Source: a bacterium CPR1 (GTDB lineage: Bacteria; Vulcanimicrobiota; Xenobia; Xenobiales; QWHO01). Taken from it: a stretch of DNA of 38,961 nucleotides. The stretch spans positions 1 to 38,961 of the forward strand of contig QWHO01000076.1 in NCBI GenBank assembly GCA_021404945.1, given 5' to 3'. The translations under genes were made by a program, and so were the position numbers. Below the pieces are notes generated by a model. That model was not told the DNA's origin, ran no database searches, and saw only the letters and a program-made list of their open reading frames with translations. Shown here one piece after another: positions 7,516 to 15,634 of this stretch; positions within the stretch are counted from its first letter, which is position 1, and the number at the start of each line of letters is the position of its first letter.

Positions 7516-8723
7516 GCGGTCACCTCCTGCAGGGCCACCAGCTCGGGACGGGGGGTCACCTCTTCCGCGTCAGCCAGCTCGGCGAACAGGCTCAGCAGCT
7601 GATCCCCATCCAGGTCGTCGGGGGCGTGGTCGGCCAGGTAGGCGCGAAAGGCCTGCTGCAGATCCTCGAACGTCTCGCCGTGACGGTCCTCGCCCACCAG
7701 CTCGAGTCGGGTGGCCAGGCTGCGCTCGCCCACCTCCAGCAAGGTGGCCCGGGGGAAGACGCGGGCGGCCCACTCGGGCAGGCCCGGGGTGGGTTGGGGG
7801 GTGTGGACGACCAGGCGCAGCAGCTCCTGGTCGATGCTCTCGGATTTTCGCTCCAGCTCTTCCACGGTGCCTTCCAGGGTGCACAGGGCTCGGCCGGCGG
7901 TGACGGGCACGGTCTTGATGCGGGCGGCGCGGGCCGGCTCAGCCTCGATCAGAACCACCTCTTTGGTCTCGCCCTCCTCGCCGAAGTCGAGCTGGATGAG
8001 CGAGCCGGCGTAGCGTCCGGGCAGGTTGCCGGGCAGGGCCTGGGGCTTGTGAATGTGGCCGAAGGCTGCGTAGCTGACGGGCGGCAGCGAGCTGGCCCGA
8101 GAGGCATAGTGGGCCGAGACGTGCAGCGCTCGCTCACTCTTCGACCAGGTGGCCCCATCCACGTGCAGGTGGGCCACCAGCAGGTGGATGGTGCGCGCGG
8201 GATCATAGCTCCGCTCCAGCTCGCTGGCGTAAGCGGCCTGGATGGCGGCCACGCGGTCGGCATAGCTCATGGTGCGGCACTCGGCCTTCACCTCCAGCGC
8301 GTCCACGACCCTGTTAGCGTGCAGGAAGGGCATGGTGACCACCCGGGCCAGCTCCGAGCCGGCGCCCGGGAACTCCAGGATCCCCCCGCTTTTCGGGGCC
8401 CGGATCGTGGGTACGAAGTGCAGGCGCCCGCCGCCGAGCAGGGCCTCGAACAGCTCGAACAGGGCTCCCGAGTCGTGGTTGCCGGCCACCACCACCACCG
8501 GGGCCAGCTCGCCGAGACGGCGGAGCATGCAATGAGCCAGGCTCATCTCCTCCACGCCGGGGCGCGAGGCATCGAACAGGTCTCCGGAGTGAAGCACCAG
8601 GTGAGGCTTGAAGTCGCGCGCAACCTCCAGGACCTGCTCGAAAGCGGCAATCTGGTCGGGGCGGCGCGACTGACCGTAGGTGAGCCGGCCCAGGTGCCAG
8701 TCAGAGGTGTGGAAGATGCGCAC
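7512..8723 (-). CDS. sbcD: Exonuclease SbcCD, nuclease subunit SbcD (Mre11 homologue)
   Basis: The product has 403 residues, a calcineurin-like phosphodiesterase. Metal-binding motifs appear in order: SDWHLGR (residues 7-13), HSGDLFD, AGNHDSG, and VAHLHVDG with FGHIHKPQAL further on. The C-terminal region (after about 290) is the SbcD capping domain that binds SbcC. The start is GTG at 8723 (RIFHTSDWHLGRLTYG); an AAAGG-like sequence lies about nine bases upstream. Together with SbcC it makes the bacterial Mre11-Rad50 nuclease. The stop overlaps the sbcC ATG. The gene points away from the small gene starting at 8782. Confidence 0.96.
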   Translation of the reverse strand: MRIFHTSDWHLGRLTYGQSRRPDQIAAFEQVLEVARDFKPHLVLHSGDLFDASRPGVEEMSLAHCMLRRLGELAPVVVVAGNHDSGALFELFEALLGGGRLHFVPTIRAPKSGGILEFPGAGSELARVVTMPFLHANRVVDALEVKAECRTMSYADRVAAIQAAYASELERSYDPARTIHLLVAHLHVDGATWSKSERALHVSAHYASRASSLPPVSYAAFGHIHKPQALPGNLPGRYAGSLIQLDFGEEGETKEVVLIEAEPARAARIKTVPVTAGRALCTLEGTVEELERKSESIDQELLRLVVHTPQPTPGLPEWAARVFPRATLLEVGERSLATRLELVGEDRHGETFEDLQQAFRAYLADHAPDDLDGDQLLSLFAELADAEEVTPRPELVALQEVTA

Positions 8724-8766
8724 GGGTTGGAGCCTTTCGGAGTAGTTTTTTTTCAGGCAGGGGTTC

Positions 8767-8772
8767 TATAGT
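8767..8772 (+). promoter_or_regulatory. -10 box TATAGT close to ATG
   Basis: TATAGT lies nine bases before the ATG at 8782, with no Shine-Dalgarno sequence between. This predicts transcription starting within a few bases of the start codon (leaderless or nearly so). Confidence 0.45.
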
Positions 8773-8781
8773 GACCCCAAG

Positions 8782-9231
8782 ATGAACGTAAGCACGCGCC
8801 TGATTGAGTTCGCCGCCAGCCGCACCAACCGCTCGCCCGAGCAGTTGAAGGCGCTGGTGAACCAGACCGACTTCTTGAGTGAAGGACTCAGCGAGGCGAG
8901 CTTCAGCGGGTTGATGGTCGACCGCAGCGAGCTGTGCCGCCTGGAAGCGGCCGACCCGGTGGGCTGCCTGCTCGGCCGCAACCCTCGTCGCGAGGAAGCG
9001 CTGGAGCGGTTTTATCGCAACCATCCCGACCAGGTGCGGGCCGAAGGCAACCAGCTCATTCACCACATCGAGGGTCAGACCAACTGCGGCCAGACCACCC
9101 ACGAAGTCTTGCACGCCCCGGCCGAGAACGGCCTGGTCGAGCTCGACTACGTCAGGGGTGCTGAGCGCTGCCAGGTTTTCATCGATACCACTCCCGGCCA
9201 GCCCGGCGAGCAGTGGTTGATCTTCCGCTAA
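8782..9231 (+). CDS. Unknown soluble protein inside the DNA-repair island
   Basis: The product has 149 residues, starting NVSTRLIEFAASRTNRSPEQ. It is mixed helical and polar, with no signal peptide or membrane helix. A central segment ERFYRNHPDQVRAEGNQLIH leads to GQTNCGQTTHEVLHAPAENG, and the end is strand-rich (RCQVFIDTTPGQPGEQWLIF). The NCGQTTHEVLH stretch, with Cys and His ten residues apart, faintly recalls papain-like or transglutaminase-like catalytic spacing. The order and distances are not convincing, so I assign no function. It is on the opposite strand between herA and sbcD, ends 27 bases before the convergent herA stop, and shares composition with its neighbours. Confidence 0.7.
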   Translation: MNVSTRLIEFAASRTNRSPEQLKALVNQTDFLSEGLSEASFSGLMVDRSELCRLEAADPVGCLLGRNPRREEALERFYRNHPDQVRAEGNQLIHHIEGQTNCGQTTHEVLHAPAENGLVELDYVRGAERCQVFIDTTPGQPGEQWLIFR

Positions 9232-9258
9232 GAGAAGCTCGGGCCGCAGGGACTCAGC

Positions 9259-11051
9259 TCAGCGAAACACAAAGAGATCTTCCACCTCCTCTGGCTTCAC
9301 CTCGGGTTTCTCGTCGGCCCGGGTGGCGTAGTTCGGGAACGGGAATCGGAACGGGATGGGCGCGGGGATCATGGGCTGGGCCAGCACCATGGCTCCAGGC
9401 AGCAATCGGGTGGCTCGCTCGCGCACCTCGGCGCTGAGAAAGCGATAATCGTCCGAGGTGGCCTCGGCCCCATCCAATCGTCCCACCACCCGGATGGCGG
9501 CGTTGCGGGTCACGGCCGGCTCGACCTGGGAGGCCGACTGCTGGGCCCCGATCAGGATTACGCCCAGCGAGCGGCCCCGGGCGGCGATGTCGACCAGAAC
9601 CTCCTTGAGCGGGCTGCTTCCCTGGCGAGGGGCGTACTTATTCAGCTCGTCAAGCACCACGAAGTGCAGCGGGAAGCGCTGGCCGCGCTCCTTCGCCTCG
9701 AAAACGCGACTCAGGAGCGAGCCCACCACGAAGCGCTGCCCGTCTTCGTGCAGGCTGTTGATGTCGACCACCACCACGTTCTCGCGCGGCCCCCCCCTCC
9801 CTCAAGGGTCAGCGACTGCACCCGGTGGGTGATGAGGTGGCCAAAGCGCGGGGCCATGGCCTGCAGGCGGCGCAGGAAGGCATTGACGGTGCCGGCCTGA
9901 GTGCCCCCGGTCCACTCCCGGGCCCGATCGGGATCTTCCAGGCGCTCGCTGAGAAAGTCGACCAGGTCGCGGAAGCTCTCCACCACGAAGCCGTCTCCGG
10001 GAGAGCGGGCCGCCCGCTTCTCCTGGCTCAGCTTTTCCAGGTTGTAGCTCATCCCTTCGCCAGGAGGGATGAGCACGGCCGCCCCGGGCAGGCTCTCCAC
10101 CGGGTGGGCCCAGCGGGCGAGCTGCACCCGCACGCGTTGCTCCACGAAGCTGAGCTGGTTGCGGGCGTCATCGACGTCGGAGAAGCAGAAGCGCATCAAG
10201 CCCTGGCGAATGAACTCGAGCGGCGTCCAGCCGTAAGGCGTGATCTCGGTGGAAGGGCGCGACTGCACGTCGGTGGCCACCGAGCCTCCCTCCTCGGCAA
10301 AGCGCGAGAGCGGGGCAAAAAAGCGCACCGAGCTGAACGGCCCGGGCTGGCTCACCCCCAGCCTGTGCCACTGCTCGCTCAGGAGCGGGTCGGCCTGGCA
10401 GCGCTTCTCGTAGGCCGAGGAGGAACGGTCGAAGTGGAGCAGGTCCTCGCCCTTGACGTTGAAGATCAGGGCCCGCGTGTTGGCCGCGTGCACGCCCAGC
10501 ATCGACTTTCCCTGGTTGGTTTCGAGCAGCATGTAGAGAAGGTGCAGGGCAAAGGAGGTCTTGGTGGCCACGCCGGACACGCCCGAGATGGAGACGTGGC
10601 CGCCCTTGGTGCCGTCCAGGAAGTCGTAGTCGAGGTGCACCATCTGGCCGGTGTTATCCAGAGCCAGCGGCAGGGCCCGGGCCATCTGGTCGAGATAGAG
10701 AGCCTGCTCGCGATGCTTGCCAGTGGCCCGCTCCACGGCCGCCCCGGGGGCGGGCGGCACCCAGATCTCGGGCATGGTGCGCAGCACGCGCACCTCGGCG
10801 GTGCGGATCGCGTGCCCCGGCATGGTGTGATCACTGGCGATGCGGGCGGTGTCGGTAGCAAAGGAGGCGCCCTCGATCTTGCTGTATACCTCGATCACGA
10901 TGCCGTAGGTAAAGTGCTCTTGCCCGTCGGGCAAAAGCTGGCGGGTGGCTACGATCTCGTCGAGCTGCAGGTACTGATCATCGTCGAGCACCACCCGGAA
11001 GGTGCTGGTGGTTCCCTCGGTTACCCCGTCGACCAGGCCGACTCGGCTCAT
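9259..11051 (-). CDS. herA: HerA-like DNA translocase (apparent -1 frameshift)
   Basis: Two overlapping frames together encode one protein of about 597 residues. Frame one runs from ATG 11051 ([12 protein letters not shown]) through the N-terminal HAS-barrel-like region and the ATP site [14 protein letters not shown] at about residues 153-166, the Walker A variant of this HerA subgroup. Frame two (below about 9797) holds Walker [13 protein letters not shown], then [16 protein letters not shown] and the C-terminal LFVFR. The switch falls at a run of eight G on the coding strand (C at 9790-9797). Adding one G gives a continuous reading [15 protein letters not shown]. Since Walker A and B are in different frames, a working protein needs the fix, so an under-called homopolymer is most likely. 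HerA is a hexameric translocase that pairs with NurA in DNA end resection. nurA ends one base upstream of this ATG. Confidence 0.88.
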
Positions 11052-11052
11052 C

Positions 11053-12072
11053 TCAGCGCACCTCCACCAGTTGACGTACGGCCGCCCGGGCCGCTCGCAA
11101 GCCCAGCGCTCGATCGCCGCAGCGACGACGAAGCTCGCGCTCGAGAGCAGCCACCGGTTGCAGGTTCTGGGGCGCCCGTGGATCGACGTGGGCCACCCCG
11201 GCATAGCGAGGCAACACCCCGCAGGTGGCCTGCACCAGCGAGCGGGACTCTTCGCGGCCCAGGTCGCCGGGCACCTCCAGGCGCACGATGCCGTACCAGG
11301 GATGGCGATCGGGCCCGGGGTCGAGCAGGCGGAAGTAGCAAGAGTGCCGCTGGCTTACGGTGAACAGGCTGGAGCGCTCGCCCCCGCGCAGGGTGGAGAC
11401 CAGGTCGTGGTCCTCGGAAGGCAGCAGTCGGCGGTGGTGGGTCTTGACATAGCCCACCACGGGATGGGCCAGCCCGCGCACCTGGCTGAGCGGGCCGTCC
11501 AGCACCACGATGTGGCCTGCCCCGGCCAGCCGCTCGGCCAGCAGCATCTCTTGCTCGCGCATGCGCCTCTGCAGCTCGAGCTGAGGCGCATCCAGAGTGG
11601 TGCTCTCGGTGGCCAGGGCCACCCAGCTCCAGCCGCCGGGCTGCTCGGGCAGGCTGGCGCTGCGCCCGCCCCCGAAGATGGCCAGGCGCCTGACCACCAC
11701 CTCGGAGACGCTCAGCCTGCCGGCGCAGTCGGGCGTGACGGCTCCGGCCGCCACCACCCCGGCCAGACCGGGGATGGGCTCGGAGCTCGGGTCGTCGGCA
11801 TACCAGAGGCTGGCCTCCACGTGCCGCACGCCATCCACGAAGGCCAGCCGGGGACGCAGCGGCGGCTCGGGGCAGGGGACGGCCTGCAGCGTCTCGTGCT
11901 CGAAGAGCACGGCTTCGCCCTGGACGTCGTCTTCGATCTGCATGGGGGAGCCATACTCCGGTGCCCACTCGCCGGCATAAATGCGGGCCATGAAGCCCAC
12001 CTCCTCGCGGGAAATCCCTTCAAGTAAGCTTGAATTTCGTTGCGTCACGAGGGCTTCCTTTCGAACGCTCAT
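11053..12072 (-). CDS. nurA: NurA domain nuclease
   Basis: The product has 339 residues. It shows the NurA pattern of an N-terminal acidic motif FVDGVR (about residues 78-83), a second acidic strand IVVLDGPLSQVRG (about 188-200) with VGYVKTHH after it, and a C-terminal WYGIVRLEVPG strand. NurA is a 5'-3' exonuclease / endonuclease with an RNase H-like fold that works as a dimer on HerA. The identification rests on these motifs plus tight linkage: the nurA stop is one base from the herA ATG. Start ATG at 12072 (SVRKEALVTQRNSSLLEG) has no Shine-Dalgarno sequence but a TAACCT box six bases upstream; ATG at 11991 is a later alternative. Full-length compared with archaeal NurA (about 330-450). Confidence 0.88.
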   Translation of the reverse strand: MSVRKEALVTQRNSSLLEGISREEVGFMARIYAGEWAPEYGSPMQIEDDVQGEAVLFEHETLQAVPCPEPPLRPRLAFVDGVRHVEASLWYADDPSSEPIPGLAGVVAAGAVTPDCAGRLSVSEVVVRRLAIFGGGRSASLPEQPGGWSWVALATESTTLDAPQLELQRRMREQEMLLAERLAGAGHIVVLDGPLSQVRGLAHPVVGYVKTHHRRLLPSEDHDLVSTLRGGERSSLFTVSQRHSCYFRLLDPGPDRHPWYGIVRLEVPGDLGREESRSLVQATCGVLPRYAGVAHVDPRAPQNLQPVAALERELRRRCGDRALGLRAARAAVRQLVEVR

Positions 12073-12078
12073 GCGTCC

Positions 12079-12084
12079 AGGTTA
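12079..12084 (-). promoter_or_regulatory. -10 box TAACCT, six bases before nurA ATG
   Basis: On the minus strand the order is TAACCT, GGACGC, ATG. No Shine-Dalgarno sequence lies between, predicting a leaderless nurA-herA mRNA. The -35 region is not clear. Confidence 0.4.
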
Positions 12085-12195
12085 GCCGGTGCGGGTGACA
12101 GGTAGTGTCGTTGCGACTGGCTCCGAGGAACAGGTTGTTGCTCGCAGAGGCGGGGAAGAAAGGGCTTTCTGTCAGGCCCGGCAAAGCTGGCGCGC

Positions 12196-13449
12196 ATGAT
12201 TGAAGAGCTCGAGCAACGTCTGGTGCGTTACTGCGCCATCGATACCCCCAGCGACTCCACCGCCCCCGACACGCAGATCCCCAGCAGTGCCTGCCAGTGG
12301 GATCTCCTGCGGCTGCTGCAAAGCGAGCTGCAGGAGATGGGCGCGCAGCGAATCGAGCTGACCGAGCAGGGCTACCTGATGGCCAGTCTTCCGGGCAGCC
12401 ATCCCGCCCCGGTGGTGGCCCTGCTGGCCCATGTAGACACGACCACCCAGTATAAAGCCACTGGAGTCAAGCCGCTGGTCCACCGCAAGTGGGACGGAGC
12501 CCCCATCGTTCTGCCCGCCGACCCGTCCATGGTCTTGAAGGCCGAGGATTCTCCCTATCTCGCCAGATGCAAGGGCCACGACCTGGTTACCGCCAGCGGG
12601 GATACCCTGCTCGGAGCCGACGACAAAGCCGGAGTGGCCATCTTGATGACCCTGGCCAGGCATCTGCTGACTCACCCCGAGATTCCCCACGGGGAGGTGC
12701 GACTGTGCTTCACCCCCGATGAGGAGATCGGGCGAGGTGCCGGCAAGCTTCCCCTGGAGACCCTGGGCGCCGAGGTCGCCTATACCCTGGACGGGGGCCA
12801 GGTGGGCGAGCTTTGCTATGAGACTTTCTCGGCCAACCGGGCCGTGGTCGAGATCACCGGAGTCTCCATTCATCCGGGATACGCTAAAGACAAGCTGGTG
12901 AATGCCCTGCACCTGGCGGCCAGGATTTTGCAGACTTTGCCGCAGGCCCAGCGCACTCCCGAGACCACCGATGGGCGCCAGGGCTTTCTCCACGCCAATG
13001 AGCTGAAGGGCACTGCCCACCAGGCCACTCTCACTTTCATCGTGCGCGACTTTGAGCTCGAGGGGCTGGAAGCGCACTGCCGGTTGCTCCGGCAGGTGTG
13101 CGACACCGTGGCAGCCAGCGAGCCGCGCTGCCAGATCAACGTCAAGGTGATCGAGCAATACCGCAACATGCGCTATCGTCTCGAGCAGGACATGCGGCCC
13201 GTGGACCTGGCTGCCGAGGCCTATCGGCGCTGTGGCATCGAGCCCGACTTTACGGTGCTGCGCGGGGGAACCGACGGCTCGATTCTGACCGCACGGGGGC
13301 TGCCCACGCCCAACCTGTTCACCGGCATGCAGAACTTCCACGGCCCCCTCGAGTGGGTCAGCGTGCAGGATATGGCCGAGGCGGTCAGGGTATGCTCTGA
13401 GCTCGCGCAGCTCTGGGCCGAGGTGAGGGAAGAAGCCAGAGATGCTTGA
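12196..13449 (+). CDS. pepT: Peptidase T (tripeptide aminopeptidase, M20B)
   Basis: The product has 417 residues, close to the family norm (about 410). It is a cytosolic dizinc exopeptidase that removes the N-terminal residue from tripeptides. Seen in order: SACQWDLLRLLQSELQEMGA; LLAHVDTTTQ with the first metal His and the DT pair (about 80); GADDKAG (about 141); FTPDEEIGRGA with the catalytic Glu pair (about 174); DGGQVGELCYETFSA; the lid domain with GVSIHPGYAKDKLVNA; GGTDGS; and MQNFHGPLEW with the last metal His. All metal ligands are present. ATG 12196 has no obvious Shine-Dalgarno sequence. The gene is divergent from nurA and 124 bases away. Confidence 0.95.
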   Translation: MIEELEQRLVRYCAIDTPSDSTAPDTQIPSSACQWDLLRLLQSELQEMGAQRIELTEQGYLMASLPGSHPAPVVALLAHVDTTTQYKATGVKPLVHRKWDGAPIVLPADPSMVLKAEDSPYLARCKGHDLVTASGDTLLGADDKAGVAILMTLARHLLTHPEIPHGEVRLCFTPDEEIGRGAGKLPLETLGAEVAYTLDGGQVGELCYETFSANRAVVEITGVSIHPGYAKDKLVNALHLAARILQTLPQAQRTPETTDGRQGFLHANELKGTAHQATLTFIVRDFELEGLEAHCRLLRQVCDTVAASEPRCQINVKVIEQYRNMRYRLEQDMRPVDLAAEAYRRCGIEPDFTVLRGGTDGSILTARGLPTPNLFTGMQNFHGPLEWVSVQDMAEAVRVCSELAQLWAEVREEARDA

Positions 13450-13540
13450 CGGTTTGGGCGCCGTCGATCGGACCTCTGGGAGCTGAGGATCGGATGAGGT
13501 TTCTGTCGAAGAACCAAGAACCGCAATCACTGTTGAGGAG

Positions 13541-13783
13541 CTGAATCGCAAGCTGGATGCAGTCCAGCGCCAGACCTCGCTCGGATTCGAGCTGGTGGCC
13601 AGGCGCCTGGGCCAGGTCAACGAGCACCTCGACGAAGCGCGCAGCGCCATTGGGGAAACCCAGAAAGCTGTTGTTGTTGACCTTCAGGGCGGCCTGACGG
13701 AGGGCTTTGACGTCATTCGGGCCTTCCTGGTGGATAGGGACGCCAGACTTCGCCGGCTGGAAGATCGACCACCGGCTGCCTGA
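13541..13783 (+). CDS. Small coiled-coil protein with unresolved start
   Basis: The frame is open from an in-frame TGA (13484-13486) to the TGA at 13781-13783. It encodes a heptad-like helix: VEELNRKLDAVQRQTSLGFE, LVARRLGQVNEHLDEARSAI, then DVIRAFLVDRDARLRRLEDR. The protein pattern is clearly conserved-looking and starts upstream of the first standard start codon (GTG 13595). The only candidates earlier are CTG 13541 or ATC 13526, so either a rare start is used or the 5' end is damaged. In the same frame, the bases just after pepT give MLDGLGAVDRTSGS before the stop, so a nonsense mutation of a longer gene is possible. Its 3' end overlaps the kinase gene by 71 bases, tail to tail. No function can be named. 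Confidence 0.4.
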   Translation: MNRKLDAVQRQTSLGFELVARRLGQVNEHLDEARSAIGETQKAVVVDLQGGLTEGFDVIRAFLVDRDARLRRLEDRPPAA

Positions 13784-15083
13784 GAGAGCTCCTATCGAGC
13801 GAGGTGAGGGCGATTCGAACATCTTGAAGGTCGGGGAACCTCTGCTCGGGGTCCTTGGCCAGCATCCGCAGCACCACGGACTCGAGCTCGGCGGGCAGGT
13901 CGGCCCGGAAGGACCGGGGGGCCGGCACCTCCTCGGACACGTGCTTCCAGATGACCGAGAGGTCGTTCTCGAGGAAGGGGCGGCGGCCGCACAGCAGCTC
14001 GTAGAGCACGATCCCCATGGCGTACTGATCCGAGCGCTTGTCGAGGCGGCCCATGATCTGCTCGGGTGCCATGTAAGCGGGTGTACCCAGGGCGGCTCCG
14101 GTGGCGGTCAGAGGAGGGGAGTCGGGCGACTTGGCCAGGCCGAAGTCCATCAACACGACCCGACCGCAATCCTCTACCAGGATGTTGGAGGGCTTCAGGT
14201 CGCGGTGGACGATATCGGCTTTGTGAGCCTGCTCGAGGGCCTCCAGGGCGGGAAGAAAGAGCGCCAGGGCGGCGTTGACCTCAAGACCGCCGGGCGGGAT
14301 GAGCTCGCTGAGGTCGCGGCCTGAGATGAGCTCCATGGCGTAGTAGAGCAGCCCCTCTTGCTGATCGCAGCAGTAGACCTTGACGATGCCGCGATGGTTG
14401 AGCTTGCCGGCCAGGCGGATCTCGCGCCAGAAGCGGTCGCGGAACTCGCCCTGGTCGCTGAGCTCGGGGCGGATGACCTTGAGAGCCACCTCGCCATCGG
14501 GGCCCGAGGCCCGGTAAACGCAGCCCATTCCGCCCACTCCCAGACGGCGGGTGAGCACGAACGGACCGAACTTTTTCCCCAGGTAAGGATCTCCCGCGTC
14601 GGCCTGGAGCCCGGCCTGCAGGTTCTGCAGAGCGTTGAGCTCGGAGGTGGCCGCTTGAGCGCGGCGACGGGCCTCGACTGCGAGCCAGCGCAGGCCGGCC
14701 GCGGCGGCCAGGGGGATAAGACCAGGCCAGAGCAGCTGAGGATGGACCCGCACCCGATCGCGCAGGCCGACCCACCACGAAGTCGGGGTCAACCTGCACT
14801 CGAGCCCCGAAGCCAGCTGCTCCCAGCTCACCACCAGAGTCTGGTCGCGATAGCCGGGAGAGCGCACGACAAGGCTCAGGTTGCCGAGGCGACCCTGCGA
14901 ATCGAGGAACCATTCGCGCTCGAGCAGCACTGGTCGGTCGCTGGTGCCCACCAGGGCCAAACCTCCGGGAGCGTCAGCGCTGCGGTAGACAGACACGTGG
15001 GGTGGAAACGTGCGCACGGTCACCTCCCTGGACTCGGCCACAGCCAATCCCGCCAGCAAGAGCACCAGCAACAGCGCTTTCAT
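13713..15083 (-). CDS. Membrane-anchored Ser/Thr protein kinase with extracytoplasmic N-terminal domain
   Basis: The product has 456 residues. A signal peptide (residues 1-17, MKALLLVLLLAGLAVAES) is followed by a strand-rich domain of about 85 residues that resembles PEGA-type folds (VRTFPPHVSVYRSADAPG). A membrane helix lies around 118-138 (LLWPGLIPLAAAAGLRWLAV), then the kinase domain at about 170-435. Kinase motifs: GVGGMGCVYRA, VALKV (ATP-binding Lys), HRDLKPSN (about 291-298), DFG (about 312), APE (about 339). All catalytic residues are present, so it should be active. The topology is reversed from common PknB-like kinases, which place the kinase first and the sensor outside last. The start overlaps the upstream prepilin stop by four bases (15080-15083), so it is coupled to the pilin genes. 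Confidence 0.92.
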   Translation of the reverse strand: MKALLLVLLLAGLAVAESREVTVRTFPPHVSVYRSADAPGGLALVGTSDRPVLLEREWFLDSQGRLGNLSLVVRSPGYRDQTLVVSWEQLASGLECRLTPTSWWVGLRDRVRVHPQLLWPGLIPLAAAAGLRWLAVEARRRAQAATSELNALQNLQAGLQADAGDPYLGKKFGPFVLTRRLGVGGMGCVYRASGPDGEVALKVIRPELSDQGEFRDRFWREIRLAGKLNHRGIVKVYCCDQQEGLLYYAMELISGRDLSELIPPGGLEVNAALALFLPALEALEQAHKADIVHRDLKPSNILVEDCGRVVLMDFGLAKSPDSPPLTATGAALGTPAYMAPEQIMGRLDKRSDQYAMGIVLYELLCGRRPFLENDLSVIWKHVSEEVPAPRSFRADLPAELESVVLRMLAKDPEQRFPDLQDVRIALTSLDRSSLRQPVVDLPAGEVWRPYPPGRPE

Positions 15084-15634
15084 GGGCTCACTCGCAGATG
15101 GATGCTGGTCTGCAATTGCTGGCGTCCCGCCTGCGCGCGGTGTGGGACTCGGTAGTCGGTGGTCAGGTCGAGGCTGAGGGTACGGCCCTCGAGGCGGGGG
15201 CTGAAAGAGGACACCTGGTCCATCAAGGAAACGGGCTCGCAGGGAGAGAGCACCCGCAGTTGCTCGGGGGTCAGCCGCACAGGCCGGTTCGTGCTGACCG
15301 ATCGGATGGTGCTGCGGGTGACGCGAGCGTTGGCGAACGTGTACACGACCAGCGAGTCGTCCCAGACCTGCTGGCCGGAGCTGGTGAGGTCTTTCAGGCG
15401 ATGGATGGCGATGCTTGCCTGCCCGACGCTGACGCCCTCGGCGCAGCTTCTGCGCAGGTCGGTCCGCAGGCGCTTCATGACCAGGCTCCCGAGTTGGAAG
15501 CGTTGATTCTCCACCGACTGGACGGCGTAGACGCGCATCCCCCAGATCACCAGAGCGGTCAGGATGCTGAGCACGAGGCCGGCAAGTCCGAGGGCGACCA
15601 GAAGCTCGGGCAACGAGAACGCGTTACGTTTCAT
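15080..15634 (-). CDS. Prepilin-like protein (type IV pilin / pseudopilin N-terminus)
   Basis: The product has 184 residues from ATG at 15634. A short basic leader is followed by the class III prepilin signal NAFSLPELLVALGLAGLVLS, with cleavage expected after the small residue before the FSLPEL-like motif and Glu at mature position 5. The hydrophobic helix (about 9-30) and the following linker (RVYAVQSVENQRFQLGSLVM) resemble pseudopilins of the GspJ/PilW type, whose C-terminal domains bear the strands seen here (SLVVYTFANARVTRSTIR). It is probably exported and assembled by a prepilin peptidase/pilus system encoded elsewhere. It overlaps the preceding prepilin gene by 11 bases and the kinase gene by four. 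Confidence 0.85.
   Translation of the reverse strand: MKRNAFSLPELLVALGLAGLVLSILTALVIWGMRVYAVQSVENQRFQLGSLVMKRLRTDLRRSCAEGVSVGQASIAIHRLKDLTSSGQQVWDDSLVVYTFANARVTRSTIRSVSTNRPVRLTPEQLRVLSPCEPVSLMDQVSSFSPRLEGRTLSLDLTTDYRVPHRAQAGRQQLQTSIHLRVSP

Noticed and set aside
9825-11363. 512-codon plus-strand frame over herA
   Set aside because: Antisense shadow; HerA motifs on the other strand are unambiguous.
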